From positions 1 through 33,093 of the forward strand of contig JACRBC010000070.1 of the NCBI GenBank assembly GCA_016213245.1: a stretch of 33,093 nt of DNA, read 5' to 3'. A program made the position numbers and the translations under genes. Each line of letters starts with the position of its first letter. The first letter of the stretch is position 1. Positions 14,818-23,677 of this stretch are shown here, piece by piece. This stretch comes from Candidatus Solibacter usitatus. Lineage in GTDB: Bacteria; Acidobacteriota; Terriglobia; Bryobacterales; Bryobacteraceae. The notes under the pieces are model-generated. The model searched no databases. It was not told the DNA's origin and saw nothing but the letters and a program-made list of their open reading frames with translations.

Positions 14818-15810
14818 TCAGCTTGCCAGCCGCGAACGCTCCTTGGCCAATAACTGGTTTTCGAACGAGTAGTCGAGGACCTTCTTCTGGTGGTGGCGCA
14901 CATACCACTTGTAGGTCTCTTTGAGCCCGTCGGTAAAGGGGGTCGGTTTGAGTCCCAGGACACGCTGCGCCTTGCTGATGACCATGGTCACCGGCGGCAG
15001 GTCGAAGTAGACGCCGAAATAGAGGTTCGGTCCCATGGGGTGTCCGCCGGCGCGCATGATGCGCTCGCGCGGCACCCGCACCACCTCGGCCTGTTTGCCG
15101 CTGGCGGCGAAGAGCGCATCGAGGACCTCGGCCTGTGTCAGCGGGCGCGCGTTGGCGATGTTGAAGGCGTGGCCGATGGCGTTGGGCGCCTCGGCGGCGC
15201 GCATGCAGGCCCAGACCAGGTCGTTGACGAACGAAAACTGCATCAGCCGGCGGCCGTCGCCGGGCAGGATGACGGGCCGCTTGTCCCGCAGCCTGTCCCA
15301 AAAGTACTGCTCGCGATAGAAGGGATTGCCGGGGCCATAGACGAACGGCGGCCGGATGGTCACCGCCGGGGTGCCGTGCCTCTGGTGCAGCCGGAACAGG
15401 GCTCGCTCGCTCTGCGCCTTGTTGCGCACGTAGCGGTCCGGATGGTCGTCGGAGGCCAGGGCGTCGCCCTCGTGGTGATTCAGGCCATCGCCGTAAGCCG
15501 CCACGCTGGACATGAAGATGTAGCGGCCCACGTTGCCGGTGAGCATCCTGGCCGTGGATTCGACGACGGTGGCAGGCGTTCCCCGATCCCAGTCGTAGAC
15601 CATGTCGTAGACCGTGTCGAAGCTCTTGCCGGCCAGCGCGCTCTTCATCTGCGCGGCGTCGTTGCGGTCCGCCTGCAGATTGTGGACCTTCTTGCCCAGG
15701 TCGTGTTCCGGCTTCCGGTGCAGGATGGAGACATCGTGGCCTCCCTTCGACAGGGCCGCCACCAGCCGCCTGCCGATGAACTGTGTACCACCGATTACTA
15801 GAACTCTCAT
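14818..15810 (-). CDS. NAD-dependent epimerase/dehydratase (extended SDR)
   Basis: A 330-residue short-chain dehydrogenase. It begins M-R-V-L-V-I-G-G-T-Q-F-I-G, the NAD-binding glycine motif. The catalytic region has M-S-S-V-A-A-Y-G-D and a Y-V-R-N-K (Y-x3-K) pair, then I-R-P-P-F-V-Y-G-P-G, typical of sugar-nucleotide epimerases and isoflavone-reductase-like relatives. It probably acts on a nucleotide sugar. The gene is tail to tail with the sulfatase (2-bp gap) and 22 bp downstream of the inositol-phosphate synthase, in the same direction, so may be cotranscribed with it. The exact reaction is not deducible. Confidence 0.88.
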   Translation of the reverse strand: MRVLVIGGTQFIGRRLVAALSKGGHDVSILHRKPEHDLGKKVHNLQADRNDAAQMKSALAGKSFDTVYDMVYDWDRGTPATVVESTARMLTGNVGRYIFMSSVAAYGDGLNHHEGDALASDDHPDRYVRNKAQSERALFRLHQRHGTPAVTIRPPFVYGPGNPFYREQYFWDRLRDKRPVILPGDGRRLMQFSFVNDLVWACMRAAEAPNAIGHAFNIANARPLTQAEVLDALFAASGKQAEVVRVPRERIMRAGGHPMGPNLYFGVYFDLPPVTMVISKAQRVLGLKPTPFTDGLKETYKWYVRHHQKKVLDYSFENQLLAKERSRLAS

Positions 15811-15832
15811 CGTGTCGCGACGCGTCTCCCGG

Positions 15833-17152
15833 TTAGTCGTAATACTCGAGGCCGAGGTGCGTGATAAGATCAGCGCCGCGCATCCAGCGCAGCGTGTTCT
15901 TCAGCTTCATCAACTGGATGAAGATGTCGTGCTCGGGGTAAAGTCCCGGAGCATGCATCGGCGCCTTGAAGTAGAACGACAGCCATTCCTGGATGCCGCG
16001 CATGCCGGCGCGATGCGCCAGGTCGAGGAACAGGACCAGGTCCAGAACCAGCGGCGCGGCAAGGATCGAGTCGCGGCAGAGGAAGTCTACTTTGATCTGC
16101 ATCGGGTAGCCGAGCCAGCCGAAGATGTCGATGTTGTCCCAGCCCTCCTTGGCGTCGCCGCGCGGCGGGTAGTAGTTGATGCGCACCGCGTGGTAGAGGT
16201 CCTTGTACAGGTCCGGGTAGAGATGCGGCTGCAGGATGCTGTCCAGCACGCTCAGCTTGGTCTCTTCCTTGGACTTGAAGCTGCCCGGATCCTCCAGCAC
16301 CTCACCGTCACGGTTGCCCAGGATGTTGGTGGAAAACCAGCCGCTCATGCCCAGCATGCGCGCCTTGAAGCCAGGCGCCAGCAGCGTCTTCATGAAGGTC
16401 TGGCCGGTCTTGAAGTCCTTGCCGCAAACCGGCAGGCCTCGCTCGCGCGCCAGGTCCAGCAGTGCCGGGATGTCGTGGGTCAGGTTGGGCGCGCCGTTGG
16501 CGAACGGCACGCCGCTCATCAGCGCGGCGTAGGCGTAGATCTGCGACGGCGCGATCTCCGGGTCGTTGCTGCGCATCCCTTCTTCAAAACTGGCCAGCGT
16601 TTCGTGCACGGCCGAGGGACGGTGGAACACCTCGGTGGATCCGCACCAGATCATCACCGTGCGGCTTACGTTGTTGGCCTTCTGGAAGTTCTTGATGTCC
16701 TCGATCAGCGCCAGCGCCTTGTCGTACTTGGTGCCCTCGGTCTTGATGTTGGGGCCGTTGATGCGCTTGACGTACTCCTGATCAAACACGGCCTTCATCG
16801 GCTTGATGGCTTCCAGCGGAGCCCGCACCTGTTCGAGCAGCGAGGACTCCAGCACCTTCGCGTTTGTGGCTGCCTCGTAGGCGGTGTCTTCGTATATGTC
16901 CCAGCCGCCGAAAACCAGGTCGTCCAGCTTGGCCAAGGGAACAAAGTCGCGGATATAGGGGCTGTTGTTATCGGTGCGCTTGCCCAGACGGATGGTGGCT
17001 AACTGCGTCAACGAGCCTACGGGCTGCCCGAGGCCGCGCTTGACGGCTTCCACGCCGGCCATGAATGTGGTCGAGACGGCGCCAATCCCGGGGATCAGAA
17101 TGCCGAGTTTCCCCTCGGCCGGCGCAATCTGGACAGGTTCTCTTGTAGACAA
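15833..17152 (-). CDS. myo-Inositol-1-phosphate synthase
   Basis: Converts glucose 6-phosphate to 1L-myo-inositol 1-phosphate with NAD+. An upstream ATG in frame exists, but I choose TTG at 17152-17150 because AAGGAG sits 9 bases before it; the result is 439 residues, normal for the family. The Rossmann motif I-L-I-P-G-I-G-A-V-S-T-T occurs near residue 19. Family blocks follow: V-M-I-W-C-G-S-T-E-V, G-K-D-F-K-T-G-Q-T (catalytic lysines), and G-W-F-S-T-N-I-L-G-N-R-D-G-E-V. The product feeds inositol lipids or compatible solutes. The adjacent SDR may process related sugar derivatives. The gene shares a divergent promoter region with the GT-C-like genes. Confidence 0.93.
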   Translation of the reverse strand: MSTREPVQIAPAEGKLGILIPGIGAVSTTFMAGVEAVKRGLGQPVGSLTQLATIRLGKRTDNNSPYIRDFVPLAKLDDLVFGGWDIYEDTAYEAATNAKVLESSLLEQVRAPLEAIKPMKAVFDQEYVKRINGPNIKTEGTKYDKALALIEDIKNFQKANNVSRTVMIWCGSTEVFHRPSAVHETLASFEEGMRSNDPEIAPSQIYAYAALMSGVPFANGAPNLTHDIPALLDLARERGLPVCGKDFKTGQTFMKTLLAPGFKARMLGMSGWFSTNILGNRDGEVLEDPGSFKSKEETKLSVLDSILQPHLYPDLYKDLYHAVRINYYPPRGDAKEGWDNIDIFGWLGYPMQIKVDFLCRDSILAAPLVLDLVLFLDLAHRAGMRGIQEWLSFYFKAPMHAPGLYPEHDIFIQLMKLKNTLRWMRGADLITHLGLEYYD

Positions 17153-17204
17153 CTTCGTTCGCTCCTTGACGATCTCGGTGATGAGGAGGAAAAGGACTCC
17201 ACTT

Positions 17205-17215
17205 GTTATACTAAC
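17205..17215. promoter_or_regulatory. Symmetric bidirectional -10 element
   Basis: GTTA-TAC-TAAC is palindromic and contains TATACT on the plus strand (17207-17212, towards the GT-C genes) and TATAAC/TAGTAT on the minus strand (towards the inositol-phosphate synthase). It lies between the divergent starts at 17152 and 17252. Recognisable -35 hexamers are absent on both sides. Confidence 0.5.
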
Positions 17216-17251
17216 AGTCTTCGCGCCGCTCCCGCGCCCAACCGGCACAGC

Positions 17252-19558
17252 ATGGACTCCGCCTCACGCTACTTCGCGGTCCTGGCCGCTGTCTCACTTG
17301 AGCTCGGGACCTCGGTTCAGCTTCTTTCGCTCTTCGGCGCTTTGCGGCCGGCTCCTTTTCTGATCATCCAGGTGCTGTTTGCCATGGGCGCCGTCCTGTG
17401 GCTGCGCCGCTGCAAAGCGGGCCCAGCCGCCGCCTCTTCTCCCTCAGAACCCTGGACGTGGCCCGCCTGGGGCTGCCTGGCCGTACTGGCGGGCGCGCTG
17501 GTCCTCTCCGCCGCGCGTTATGCCCCCGTGCCGAGCTACGTCGGCGATGAACGCCACTACCACGCCTCCCGCTGCCTCTACTGGATTCAGAACCAGTCCG
17601 TTTTCCCCTACGAGACGCACAACGACCGGCAGACGGTGCTGGGCTACCAGGCGGAGTTGTTCTTTCTGTCGCCCGTCCTTCTCTCCAGGAACGAGACCGC
17701 CGGCCGCATGATCTTCTGGCTGGGATTCCCGGCCGCGGCGGTCGCGTTGTTCCTGCTGGCGCGCGCGCTGGGCGCGACGCGAGAGACCTCCCTGGCCGCC
17801 GCTGCCCTCTATGCCGCCACGCCGCAGGCCCTTCTCACCAGCAACTTCATCAAACCGGAGCACTGGCTCACCGCCTATACCTGCGGCGCGGCGTTCTGGG
17901 TGGTGCGCGGACGCGCCGGCGGCTGGCTTTGGGCCGGCGTGTTCACGGCGCTGGCCTTTCATACCAAGGCCTACGCGCTGGCGCTGGCGCCCGCCGCCGT
18001 GCTGATCGCATTGCTCGGCGCGCAGAGGCTGAAATCGCTCGCGCGCTATGCGGCGGGACTGCTGGCCGGGGCACTCCTGTCGGGCGCGCTGTCGCTGGCG
18101 GCCTTCAATCTGAGGCTCCATGGCTCCGCCTTCGGCCCTCCGGAGTTGACCAAGGTCGTCACAGTCGAATTCCAACCCGGCGTTCAATGGACGCAGGGAC
18201 TTCGCGCCGTGTTGTCGCTGATGGACCCGCCGCTCATGCCCTGGCCCCCCTTGAGGGGCGCCGCCGAGCGCGGAGGAGAAGCGCTGCTTTCAGCGCTACA
18301 TGCGACCCCCGTGCTGCCGGGCGAAAGCGAGCAACAGGCCTGGCCCGGCATCTTTCGATTCCGCGTCACCAGCCCGCCGTCGCGCTACTCGCTGGCGGGC
18401 ACGCTCGCTCTGGCGGTCCTCGCCGCGGGTCTTTTCCTCTGGAGACGGCCGGGCCTCAGACGGGCCTCCTTGTGCTGCTTGCTGGGGGCTGTGCTGCTCG
18501 CTGCTATTGTTCTCGGCATGCGCTGGATGCAGGATTCCGACGTACCCGTTCGCTTCCTACTCACGCCTGTCGCGCTGCTGCTGGCCTCGGGCGCCGGCTT
18601 CATCGCCGCTCCGCTCGTGCGTCGCCGCGGCTTCGCCGCCGCGCTGGTTTGCGCCGTGCTCCTCTCGGCGTATTGGCCCGTGCGGGCCTTTTCCCGAAGT
18701 CTCGTCCACAATTGGCGCATCCCCATGTCAGACCTGGTCCGCGACGACCCCTTTTCTGAGGTTCTCTCCGTCGTCCCGCCGGGAGCGCGCATCCTGTTCT
18801 TCGGGCACCAAAATGCCTTCGACTACCCTCTTTTCCTCTCTCGCCGCGGCTATCCCAATCATGTCTTCCCAGGTGGAAAGGAAGAGGTAACGCCTCAGCG
18901 GCTGGCCGAACTCTTCGCCCGTCATCGGCCTGGCTTCGTGCTGTTTCAGAACGGCGGCGAACTAGCCTTCCACTGGGCGCCCTCGCGTCGCCTGGATGCG
19001 GCGATCGCCTGGCTTCTCTCGCGGCCGGACTGGATCGAAGTCCCGCTCCTTCATCCTTACCAGCGCCTCTTCCGTGCGCGCTCGACTTCAATCCTGAACC
19101 CTGTTTCTCAGCCCGAGAACAGTGGCGAGCAGCCGATCCTCTCAATCGATCCGGACCTCCGGGCCACCGTCTCGCTCGGCAGCTATCTGGGCGTTCCCTG
19201 GCCCGCCGAACTAGCCTCGCCTACCCCCATGGTCTGGATCGGCTCCGGGGAGGGACTGGGCATCACTGTTGCATTGCACGCCGGCCAGGCCCTCACCGTC
19301 CGGCTGCTGGTGAAGATGGAAGCCGGTCCCAGCCGCCGGGACCCCAAGCGTACCCTGCGGCTCCGTCACAACGGCCTGCCGGCGCCGCTGCGGGCAGTTG
19401 TTTCCGGCACAGGCGAAGCCGTCTACCAACTGGCGCTTCAGCCCGGCAGGAACAGGCTCTGGCTCTCCGTGGAGGAAACACGAGACGTCTTCTGGCAGCC
19501 CAACGGGGATCCGCGCAACCTGATGGCCAGGATTCTGTCGATGAGGCTGTCCAAGTGA
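17252..19558 (+). CDS. GT-C-like polytopic membrane glycosyltransferase (first paralogue)
   Basis: A 768-residue membrane protein with about 10-12 hydrophobic helices in residues 1-460 and a large extracytoplasmic C-terminal part. The first loop has Y-V-G-D-E-R-H-Y-H (D99, E100), placed like the catalytic acidic pair of GT-C/PMT/ArnT enzymes, which use lipid-linked sugars. H-T-K-A-Y-A-L-A-L in the helical region is also GT39-like. The C-terminal region (about 650-768) is beta-rich and probably a carbohydrate-binding-like domain ending in P-N-G-D-P-R-N-L-M-A-R. Donor and acceptor are unknown. The next gene is a paralogue whose GTG start overlaps this TGA. The ribosome site is weak; MDSAS is the first plausible start. 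Confidence 0.82.
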   Translation: MDSASRYFAVLAAVSLELGTSVQLLSLFGALRPAPFLIIQVLFAMGAVLWLRRCKAGPAAASSPSEPWTWPAWGCLAVLAGALVLSAARYAPVPSYVGDERHYHASRCLYWIQNQSVFPYETHNDRQTVLGYQAELFFLSPVLLSRNETAGRMIFWLGFPAAAVALFLLARALGATRETSLAAAALYAATPQALLTSNFIKPEHWLTAYTCGAAFWVVRGRAGGWLWAGVFTALAFHTKAYALALAPAAVLIALLGAQRLKSLARYAAGLLAGALLSGALSLAAFNLRLHGSAFGPPELTKVVTVEFQPGVQWTQGLRAVLSLMDPPLMPWPPLRGAAERGGEALLSALHATPVLPGESEQQAWPGIFRFRVTSPPSRYSLAGTLALAVLAAGLFLWRRPGLRRASLCCLLGAVLLAAIVLGMRWMQDSDVPVRFLLTPVALLLASGAGFIAAPLVRRRGFAAALVCAVLLSAYWPVRAFSRSLVHNWRIPMSDLVRDDPFSEVLSVVPPGARILFFGHQNAFDYPLFLSRRGYPNHVFPGGKEEVTPQRLAELFARHRPGFVLFQNGGELAFHWAPSRRLDAAIAWLLSRPDWIEVPLLHPYQRLFRARSTSILNPVSQPENSGEQPILSIDPDLRATVSLGSYLGVPWPAELASPTPMVWIGSGEGLGITVALHAGQALTVRLLVKMEAGPSRRDPKRTLRLRHNGLPAPLRAVVSGTGEAVYQLALQPGRNRLWLSVEETRDVFWQPNGDPRNLMARILSMRLSK

Positions 19559-21918
19559 ACTGGCTGCTCCTGCTCTGCTCTCTGGCGCTGGCCGCGGCGT
19601 TGGCCGCCGCTCTGGCGCGGAAGACCGGCCATTGCGCCGCCGAACGCTTCTGGATCTTTGCCGTGAGCCTGGCCGCGCAACCTCCCGTTCTCGCGCAGTT
19701 GCTCACGCCCTTCCGCCTGCTGGCGCCCGGGCCCTGGCTGGCCCTCCAAGCCTGCCTGGCTCTGCCGCTGCTCTTCTTCCTCCGCCCGCGGTCGCCCCGT
19801 CCCCGGCTGCCGCGCCTGTCACGCCCCTCGTGGCCCGCAGCGGCCGCGGCCGTTCTCATCGCCGCAGCCGCCTTGGCCAACCTGCCCCTGGTGACCAGGG
19901 CGCCCATCAACACCTGGGACGAGAAGAACTACCACGCCCCGCGCGCGGCCCACTGGATGCAGGCTCAGAGCATCCAGTACTTCGAAACGGCCAACGAACG
20001 TGAGAACGCCTACTCCGTCCACGCCGAACTCACCTGGTTCTTCTGGCCCGTCCTCTTCACGCGCAATCCCACCGCCGGACGCGTGCTCTTCTCCCTGGCC
20101 CTGCCGCTGGCCGCCGCCGGAGTCTGGCTGCTGGCGCGGCGGCTGGGGTCCTCGCCGGCGGCCGCGGCCTGGGGCGCCGCACTGTACGCCGCCGCTCCGC
20201 TCTCGCTGTTTCTTGCGCGGATGCTCAAACCGGACCACTGGAGTGTCTTCTTTCTCTGCGGCTGCGCCTGGTGGCTGGCCCACGCTCTCGACGCTGACGA
20301 CACAGACGGCAAACGCCGGGCCCTGTTCTGGTCAGGCGCGTGCCTCGCCGTGGCGTGTGCGTCCCGGTTCCAGGTCTTCGCCGTACTGCCGGGCGCCGGG
20401 CTGGTGATTTGGTTCGCCTTCCGCTCGCAGGCCAAGGCGTTCTGCGCCGGCCTGGCGCTGGCCTGCGCCTGCTCCGGCCTCGTCTTCCAACTCGCCGCCA
20501 ACTGGGGCGCGTACGGAACTCCTGCCGGCTCTCCGGCAATGGCCGCTTACTACACCAATCCGGTCGAGCCATCGCACCTGGCCGCCGTCGCTGCCCGCGC
20601 CCCCCTGATCTTTCTCGATCCCCCCTTCCTACCCTGGCCGGCGGTACGGGCCGCGCTGAACTCCGCCGCCGCAACGTGGCTCAACCTCACCGGCGGCGGC
20701 CGCGCCCTCGCCCGGGAGGACCCCGCCCGGCTCTGGCCCGGCGCCTACTCCTTCCAACTCGGCCCAAACGCGACGCTCTACTCCACCGCCGGTTTCCTCG
20801 CCCTGGCTGGCCTCCTGGCCGGATTCCGCCGGCGTGCGCGCGGTGCGGCGGCCGTGTGGTTCATGGGAACTTCGCTGCTCTTTCTGACGATTCTGCTGAT
20901 CCGCTGGCAGTCCGCCGACCGCATCCCCCACCGCTTTCTCCTGCCGGCGGTCGCGCTGTTGCTCGCCTCCATCCTGCCTCGCTGCGGGCGCCTGCCCGCC
21001 TCGCTGGGCCTGTCGCTTGCCCTGCTCACCGCCTGGCAGCCGCTCGGCGAGACCTGGCGGCTCTCCCGCATGTGGCTCACGACCCCCGGCGCCACCGTGG
21101 TTGAAATCGAGTATGAACCGTTTGCCGAGATCTCGGCGCTGGTCCCCTCCGGCTCGCGCATCCTCCTGTTTGGAATGCCCAGCACACGCGTCTATCCGCT
21201 CTTCAACCCGCGCTCGGGCTTCTCCCGCGAGGTGCACCACTGGGGCTGGCACAACTGGGACGGCAGCCGTTTTCGCGACCTGCTGGCGCGCCATCGTATC
21301 ACGCACGTGGTGGTGGAAGACGATCACTTCTCCACGCCGGATTGGCTCCCGCCGCTCGATGCGGGCCCGCTCCGGCATGGCTTGGACTCCGCGCCCGAAC
21401 TGGAGCGCATCGCCCTCCTGTCGCCACGCCAGCGTCTGTATTCCGCAGCTCCCGCCGGCCTTCCTGCCGCCACTCTGCGCTCACTTCCGGAATCGCTGCC
21501 GCTGCTGACAGCCGAGGCCCCGCTGGCCTTCCCGGCCGCCGGACTGCTCACCCCCTGGCCGGTCGAGAGCGCCGGCGGCGCAACCTGGACCTGGCTCGGC
21601 AGCGGCGAGGCACAGGGCCTCCGGCTCGCCGTCGTCTCCCCGGCGCCCGGGCCAGCCGTTCTCAGCCTGGACGCCGAGCCCGGATTCTGCCGCCGCGCCC
21701 CCCTCAGGACCGTCTGCTGGCGCGTCAATGGCGGCTCAACCGCCTCCAGCGTCATGGAGACCCGCACCCGGCTGCGGCTTCCACTGAGCCTGGCCGCCGG
21801 GCGAAACGTCGTCGAAGTGTGGGTCGCCGAACCGGCCGAATTCGCTTCCCCGAACGGTGACGCCCGTGCCCTGCTGCTCCGCCTGCACGGCGGCGGCATC
21901 CGGCCCGGGGTAAACTGA
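19555..21918 (+). CDS. GT-C-like polytopic membrane glycosyltransferase (second paralogue)
   Basis: A 787-residue paralogue of the preceding gene, starting at GTG 19555 within GTGA. The acidic pair D122/E123 (N-T-W-D-E-K-N-Y-H) occurs in an equivalent loop, followed by parallel blocks (A-P-R-A-A-H-W-M-Q-A-Q-S-I and N-P-T-A-G-R-V-L-F; the first protein has N-E-T-A-G-R-M-I-F). L-K-P-D-H-W-S here matches I-K-P-E-H-W-L in the neighbour. The C-terminus (S-P-N-G-D-A-R-A-L-L-L-R) matches the first protein's ending. Hydrophobic helices fill residues 1-500. The pair probably works on one surface glycan or lipid. The first and last thirds have diverged, so this is an old duplication. Substrate unknown. 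Confidence 0.82.
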   Translation: MNWLLLLCSLALAAALAAALARKTGHCAAERFWIFAVSLAAQPPVLAQLLTPFRLLAPGPWLALQACLALPLLFFLRPRSPRPRLPRLSRPSWPAAAAAVLIAAAALANLPLVTRAPINTWDEKNYHAPRAAHWMQAQSIQYFETANERENAYSVHAELTWFFWPVLFTRNPTAGRVLFSLALPLAAAGVWLLARRLGSSPAAAAWGAALYAAAPLSLFLARMLKPDHWSVFFLCGCAWWLAHALDADDTDGKRRALFWSGACLAVACASRFQVFAVLPGAGLVIWFAFRSQAKAFCAGLALACACSGLVFQLAANWGAYGTPAGSPAMAAYYTNPVEPSHLAAVAARAPLIFLDPPFLPWPAVRAALNSAAATWLNLTGGGRALAREDPARLWPGAYSFQLGPNATLYSTAGFLALAGLLAGFRRRARGAAAVWFMGTSLLFLTILLIRWQSADRIPHRFLLPAVALLLASILPRCGRLPASLGLSLALLTAWQPLGETWRLSRMWLTTPGATVVEIEYEPFAEISALVPSGSRILLFGMPSTRVYPLFNPRSGFSREVHHWGWHNWDGSRFRDLLARHRITHVVVEDDHFSTPDWLPPLDAGPLRHGLDSAPELERIALLSPRQRLYSAAPAGLPAATLRSLPESLPLLTAEAPLAFPAAGLLTPWPVESAGGATWTWLGSGEAQGLRLAVVSPAPGPAVLSLDAEPGFCRRAPLRTVCWRVNGGSTASSVMETRTRLRLPLSLAAGRNVVEVWVAEPAEFASPNGDARALLLRLHGGGIRPGVN

Positions 21919-21923
21919 ATCGC

Positions 21924-22709
21924 ATGACCGGGCGAGCCCACACCGCCGCCGCCATCCCCACGGTCCTCGCCGACGACGAGGCCCCGGCGCTGGACGAACT
22001 CGCCTTCCTGCTACGCGAATTCCCCGAGATTGAGATCGTGGGCACGGCTCACAACGGCGTCCAGGCCGTGGAGCGGATTGAGGAACTCGAACCCGACCTG
22101 GTGTTTCTGGACGTCCAGATGCCAGGCCTCGATGGCCTCGGCGTGATCCACAAGCTCAAGGCCGACAAGGCCCCGCTGCCCGCTTTTGTGCTGTGCACGG
22201 CCTACGATCAATACGCCCTGGAAGCCTTCCGCGTGGAAGCGCTCGACTACCTGCTCAAGCCGGTGGAGCGCGACCGCCTCGCCCTCACCGTGGAGCGCGT
22301 CCGCCGCATCATGCTCGAACCGCCCCAGGCCGACCCCGCCATCTCGCTCCCTCAGACCGCCCATTCCCTGCCCCGTTCCAAGATGCTCATCAAGGCGGCC
22401 GGTCGCAACCTGATCGTCGACGCATCCGACGTGATCTACGCCACCATCCAGGACGGCCTGATCACTGTTGTGACGACGCACCTGGAGGGCCAGACTAACT
22501 ACAAGACGCTGGAGGAACTCCAGTCCAGCCTCGACCCGGCGGCCTTCTGGCGCGCTCACCGTAGCTACCTGGTCAACATCAATCGCATCCGCGAGGTGAT
22601 CCCCTGGTTCAAGTCCAGCTACCAGCTCCGCATGGACGACAAGAAGGGCACCGAGATCCCGGTCAGCCGGGTGCAGACCAAGCGCCTCAGGGATCTGTTT
22701 AAACTCTAA
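21924..22709 (+). CDS. LytTR-type response regulator
   Basis: A 261-residue regulator. The receiver domain (about 12-130) has D17/D18 and the phospho-acceptor D63 in V-F-L-D-V-Q-M-P; C-T-A-Y-D-Q-Y and Y-L-L-K-P-V supply the Thr and Lys switch residues. A LytTR DNA-binding domain follows (about 152-260), with F-W-R-A-H-R-S-Y-L-V-N-I and I-P-V-S-R. These proteins bind direct repeats upstream of targets. It starts 5 bp after the second GT-C gene and is probably cotranscribed with it. No sensor kinase is adjacent, so the signal is unknown. Its 3' end overlaps the convergent methyltransferase gene by 4 bp. Confidence 0.92.
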   Translation: MTGRAHTAAAIPTVLADDEAPALDELAFLLREFPEIEIVGTAHNGVQAVERIEELEPDLVFLDVQMPGLDGLGVIHKLKADKAPLPAFVLCTAYDQYALEAFRVEALDYLLKPVERDRLALTVERVRRIMLEPPQADPAISLPQTAHSLPRSKMLIKAAGRNLIVDASDVIYATIQDGLITVVTTHLEGQTNYKTLEELQSSLDPAAFWRAHRSYLVNINRIREVIPWFKSSYQLRMDDKKGTEIPVSRVQTKRLRDLFKL

Positions 22710-23677
22710 CCGCCAGTGATCCGCCGCCACAGCGGGCGCATGAGCCGCTGAAGTTCGCTGTGCTGGCGCTGAATGAGAGACAGGCGCGCGGCCCGGTCGG
22801 CTTCGCACTCCGCCAGCCGGCGTTCGGTGGCGGCCAGGAGTTCCACCGCATCCAGCAGCGCCGCGGCGTGGCGTCCCGCACATGTCGCCAGCAGCGAGGC
22901 ATCCCGCCGGGACGGCTCTGTCTTCGACAGCGGAACCGTTGAAGCCGCCACGAACATGTCGTGCTGAGGAAACAAGGGCTGCTCAAATGCGCTTTCCGTC
23001 ATGCCCAGGCTGTTCAACAGCCTCTGGACGGACTGGCGGCTGAACAGGTACAGGTGCGACTCTGGCAGCAGCATGCGCAGGAACGGATCGGAGGCCTGCC
23101 CCAATTCGGCGTGGCTCCGGCCCGGGTCAAAGCACGGCGTCTGGACCAACAGCAAACCGTCTGGGCGCAACAGCCGCATACAATGCGACAGCGTTTCCGC
23201 CGGTCGAGGTAGATGCTCCAACACGTCCATCAGCACCACGGCGTCCAGGCTCCCTGCCGGCAACTCCTGGCTCTCCAACGTCCCGGCGAGCACGGGAATC
23301 CCGAACATCTCCCGTGACAGCGCCGCTACTTCGGAGTCCACCTCCAGACCCGTGGCGTCGTATCCGGCCATCCGCAGCAGCGAGACAAATCCGCCGTGGC
23401 CGCTGCCAATCTCGAGCACGCGCGCCGGAGGAAGCTGATACTCGAGCAGCGTCTTCAGCCAGTAGGCACAGCGCTCCGGCAGGTCTACCCGGGCCCGCTC
23501 CCGCAGGTCGGGGTGCCCGAGTTGTCCGGTCTGGTGGCCGAACCAGTAGTCGCTGCCATAGAGCGTCACGCTTTCCGGCGCGGCATTGGAAACCAGCGTG
23601 CCGCAGGCACACGACTGGTAGGACCCGCCCCACGGCTGCAACACGGCGCCGCCGCACCAACACGTTCTGAGGCTCAC
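22706..23677 (-). CDS. Class I SAM-dependent methyltransferase with N-terminal Cys-rich segment
   Basis: A 323-residue protein starting at GTG 23677-23675, which overlaps the DUF218 gene's TGA as GTGA. The frame continues upstream but that part lies in the neighbour. Residues 6-25 carry C-W-C-G and C-A-C-G, a probable zinc ribbon. The SAM-binding glycine motif V-L-E-I-G-S-G-H-G-G lies at 87-96, V-L-M-D-V-L-E-H-L near 148-156 is the post-I acidic block, and L-R-P-D-G-L-L-L-V-Q is motif III. The last 80 residues are charged and helical. Such Zn-ribbon methyltransferases often occur in sugar or surface-polymer clusters. Acceptor unknown. Confidence 0.88.
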   Translation of the reverse strand: MSLRTCWCGGAVLQPWGGSYQSCACGTLVSNAAPESVTLYGSDYWFGHQTGQLGHPDLRERARVDLPERCAYWLKTLLEYQLPPARVLEIGSGHGGFVSLLRMAGYDATGLEVDSEVAALSREMFGIPVLAGTLESQELPAGSLDAVVLMDVLEHLPRPAETLSHCMRLLRPDGLLLVQTPCFDPGRSHAELGQASDPFLRMLLPESHLYLFSRQSVQRLLNSLGMTESAFEQPLFPQHDMFVAASTVPLSKTEPSRRDASLLATCAGRHAAALLDAVELLAATERRLAECEADRAARLSLIQRQHSELQRLMRPLWRRITGG

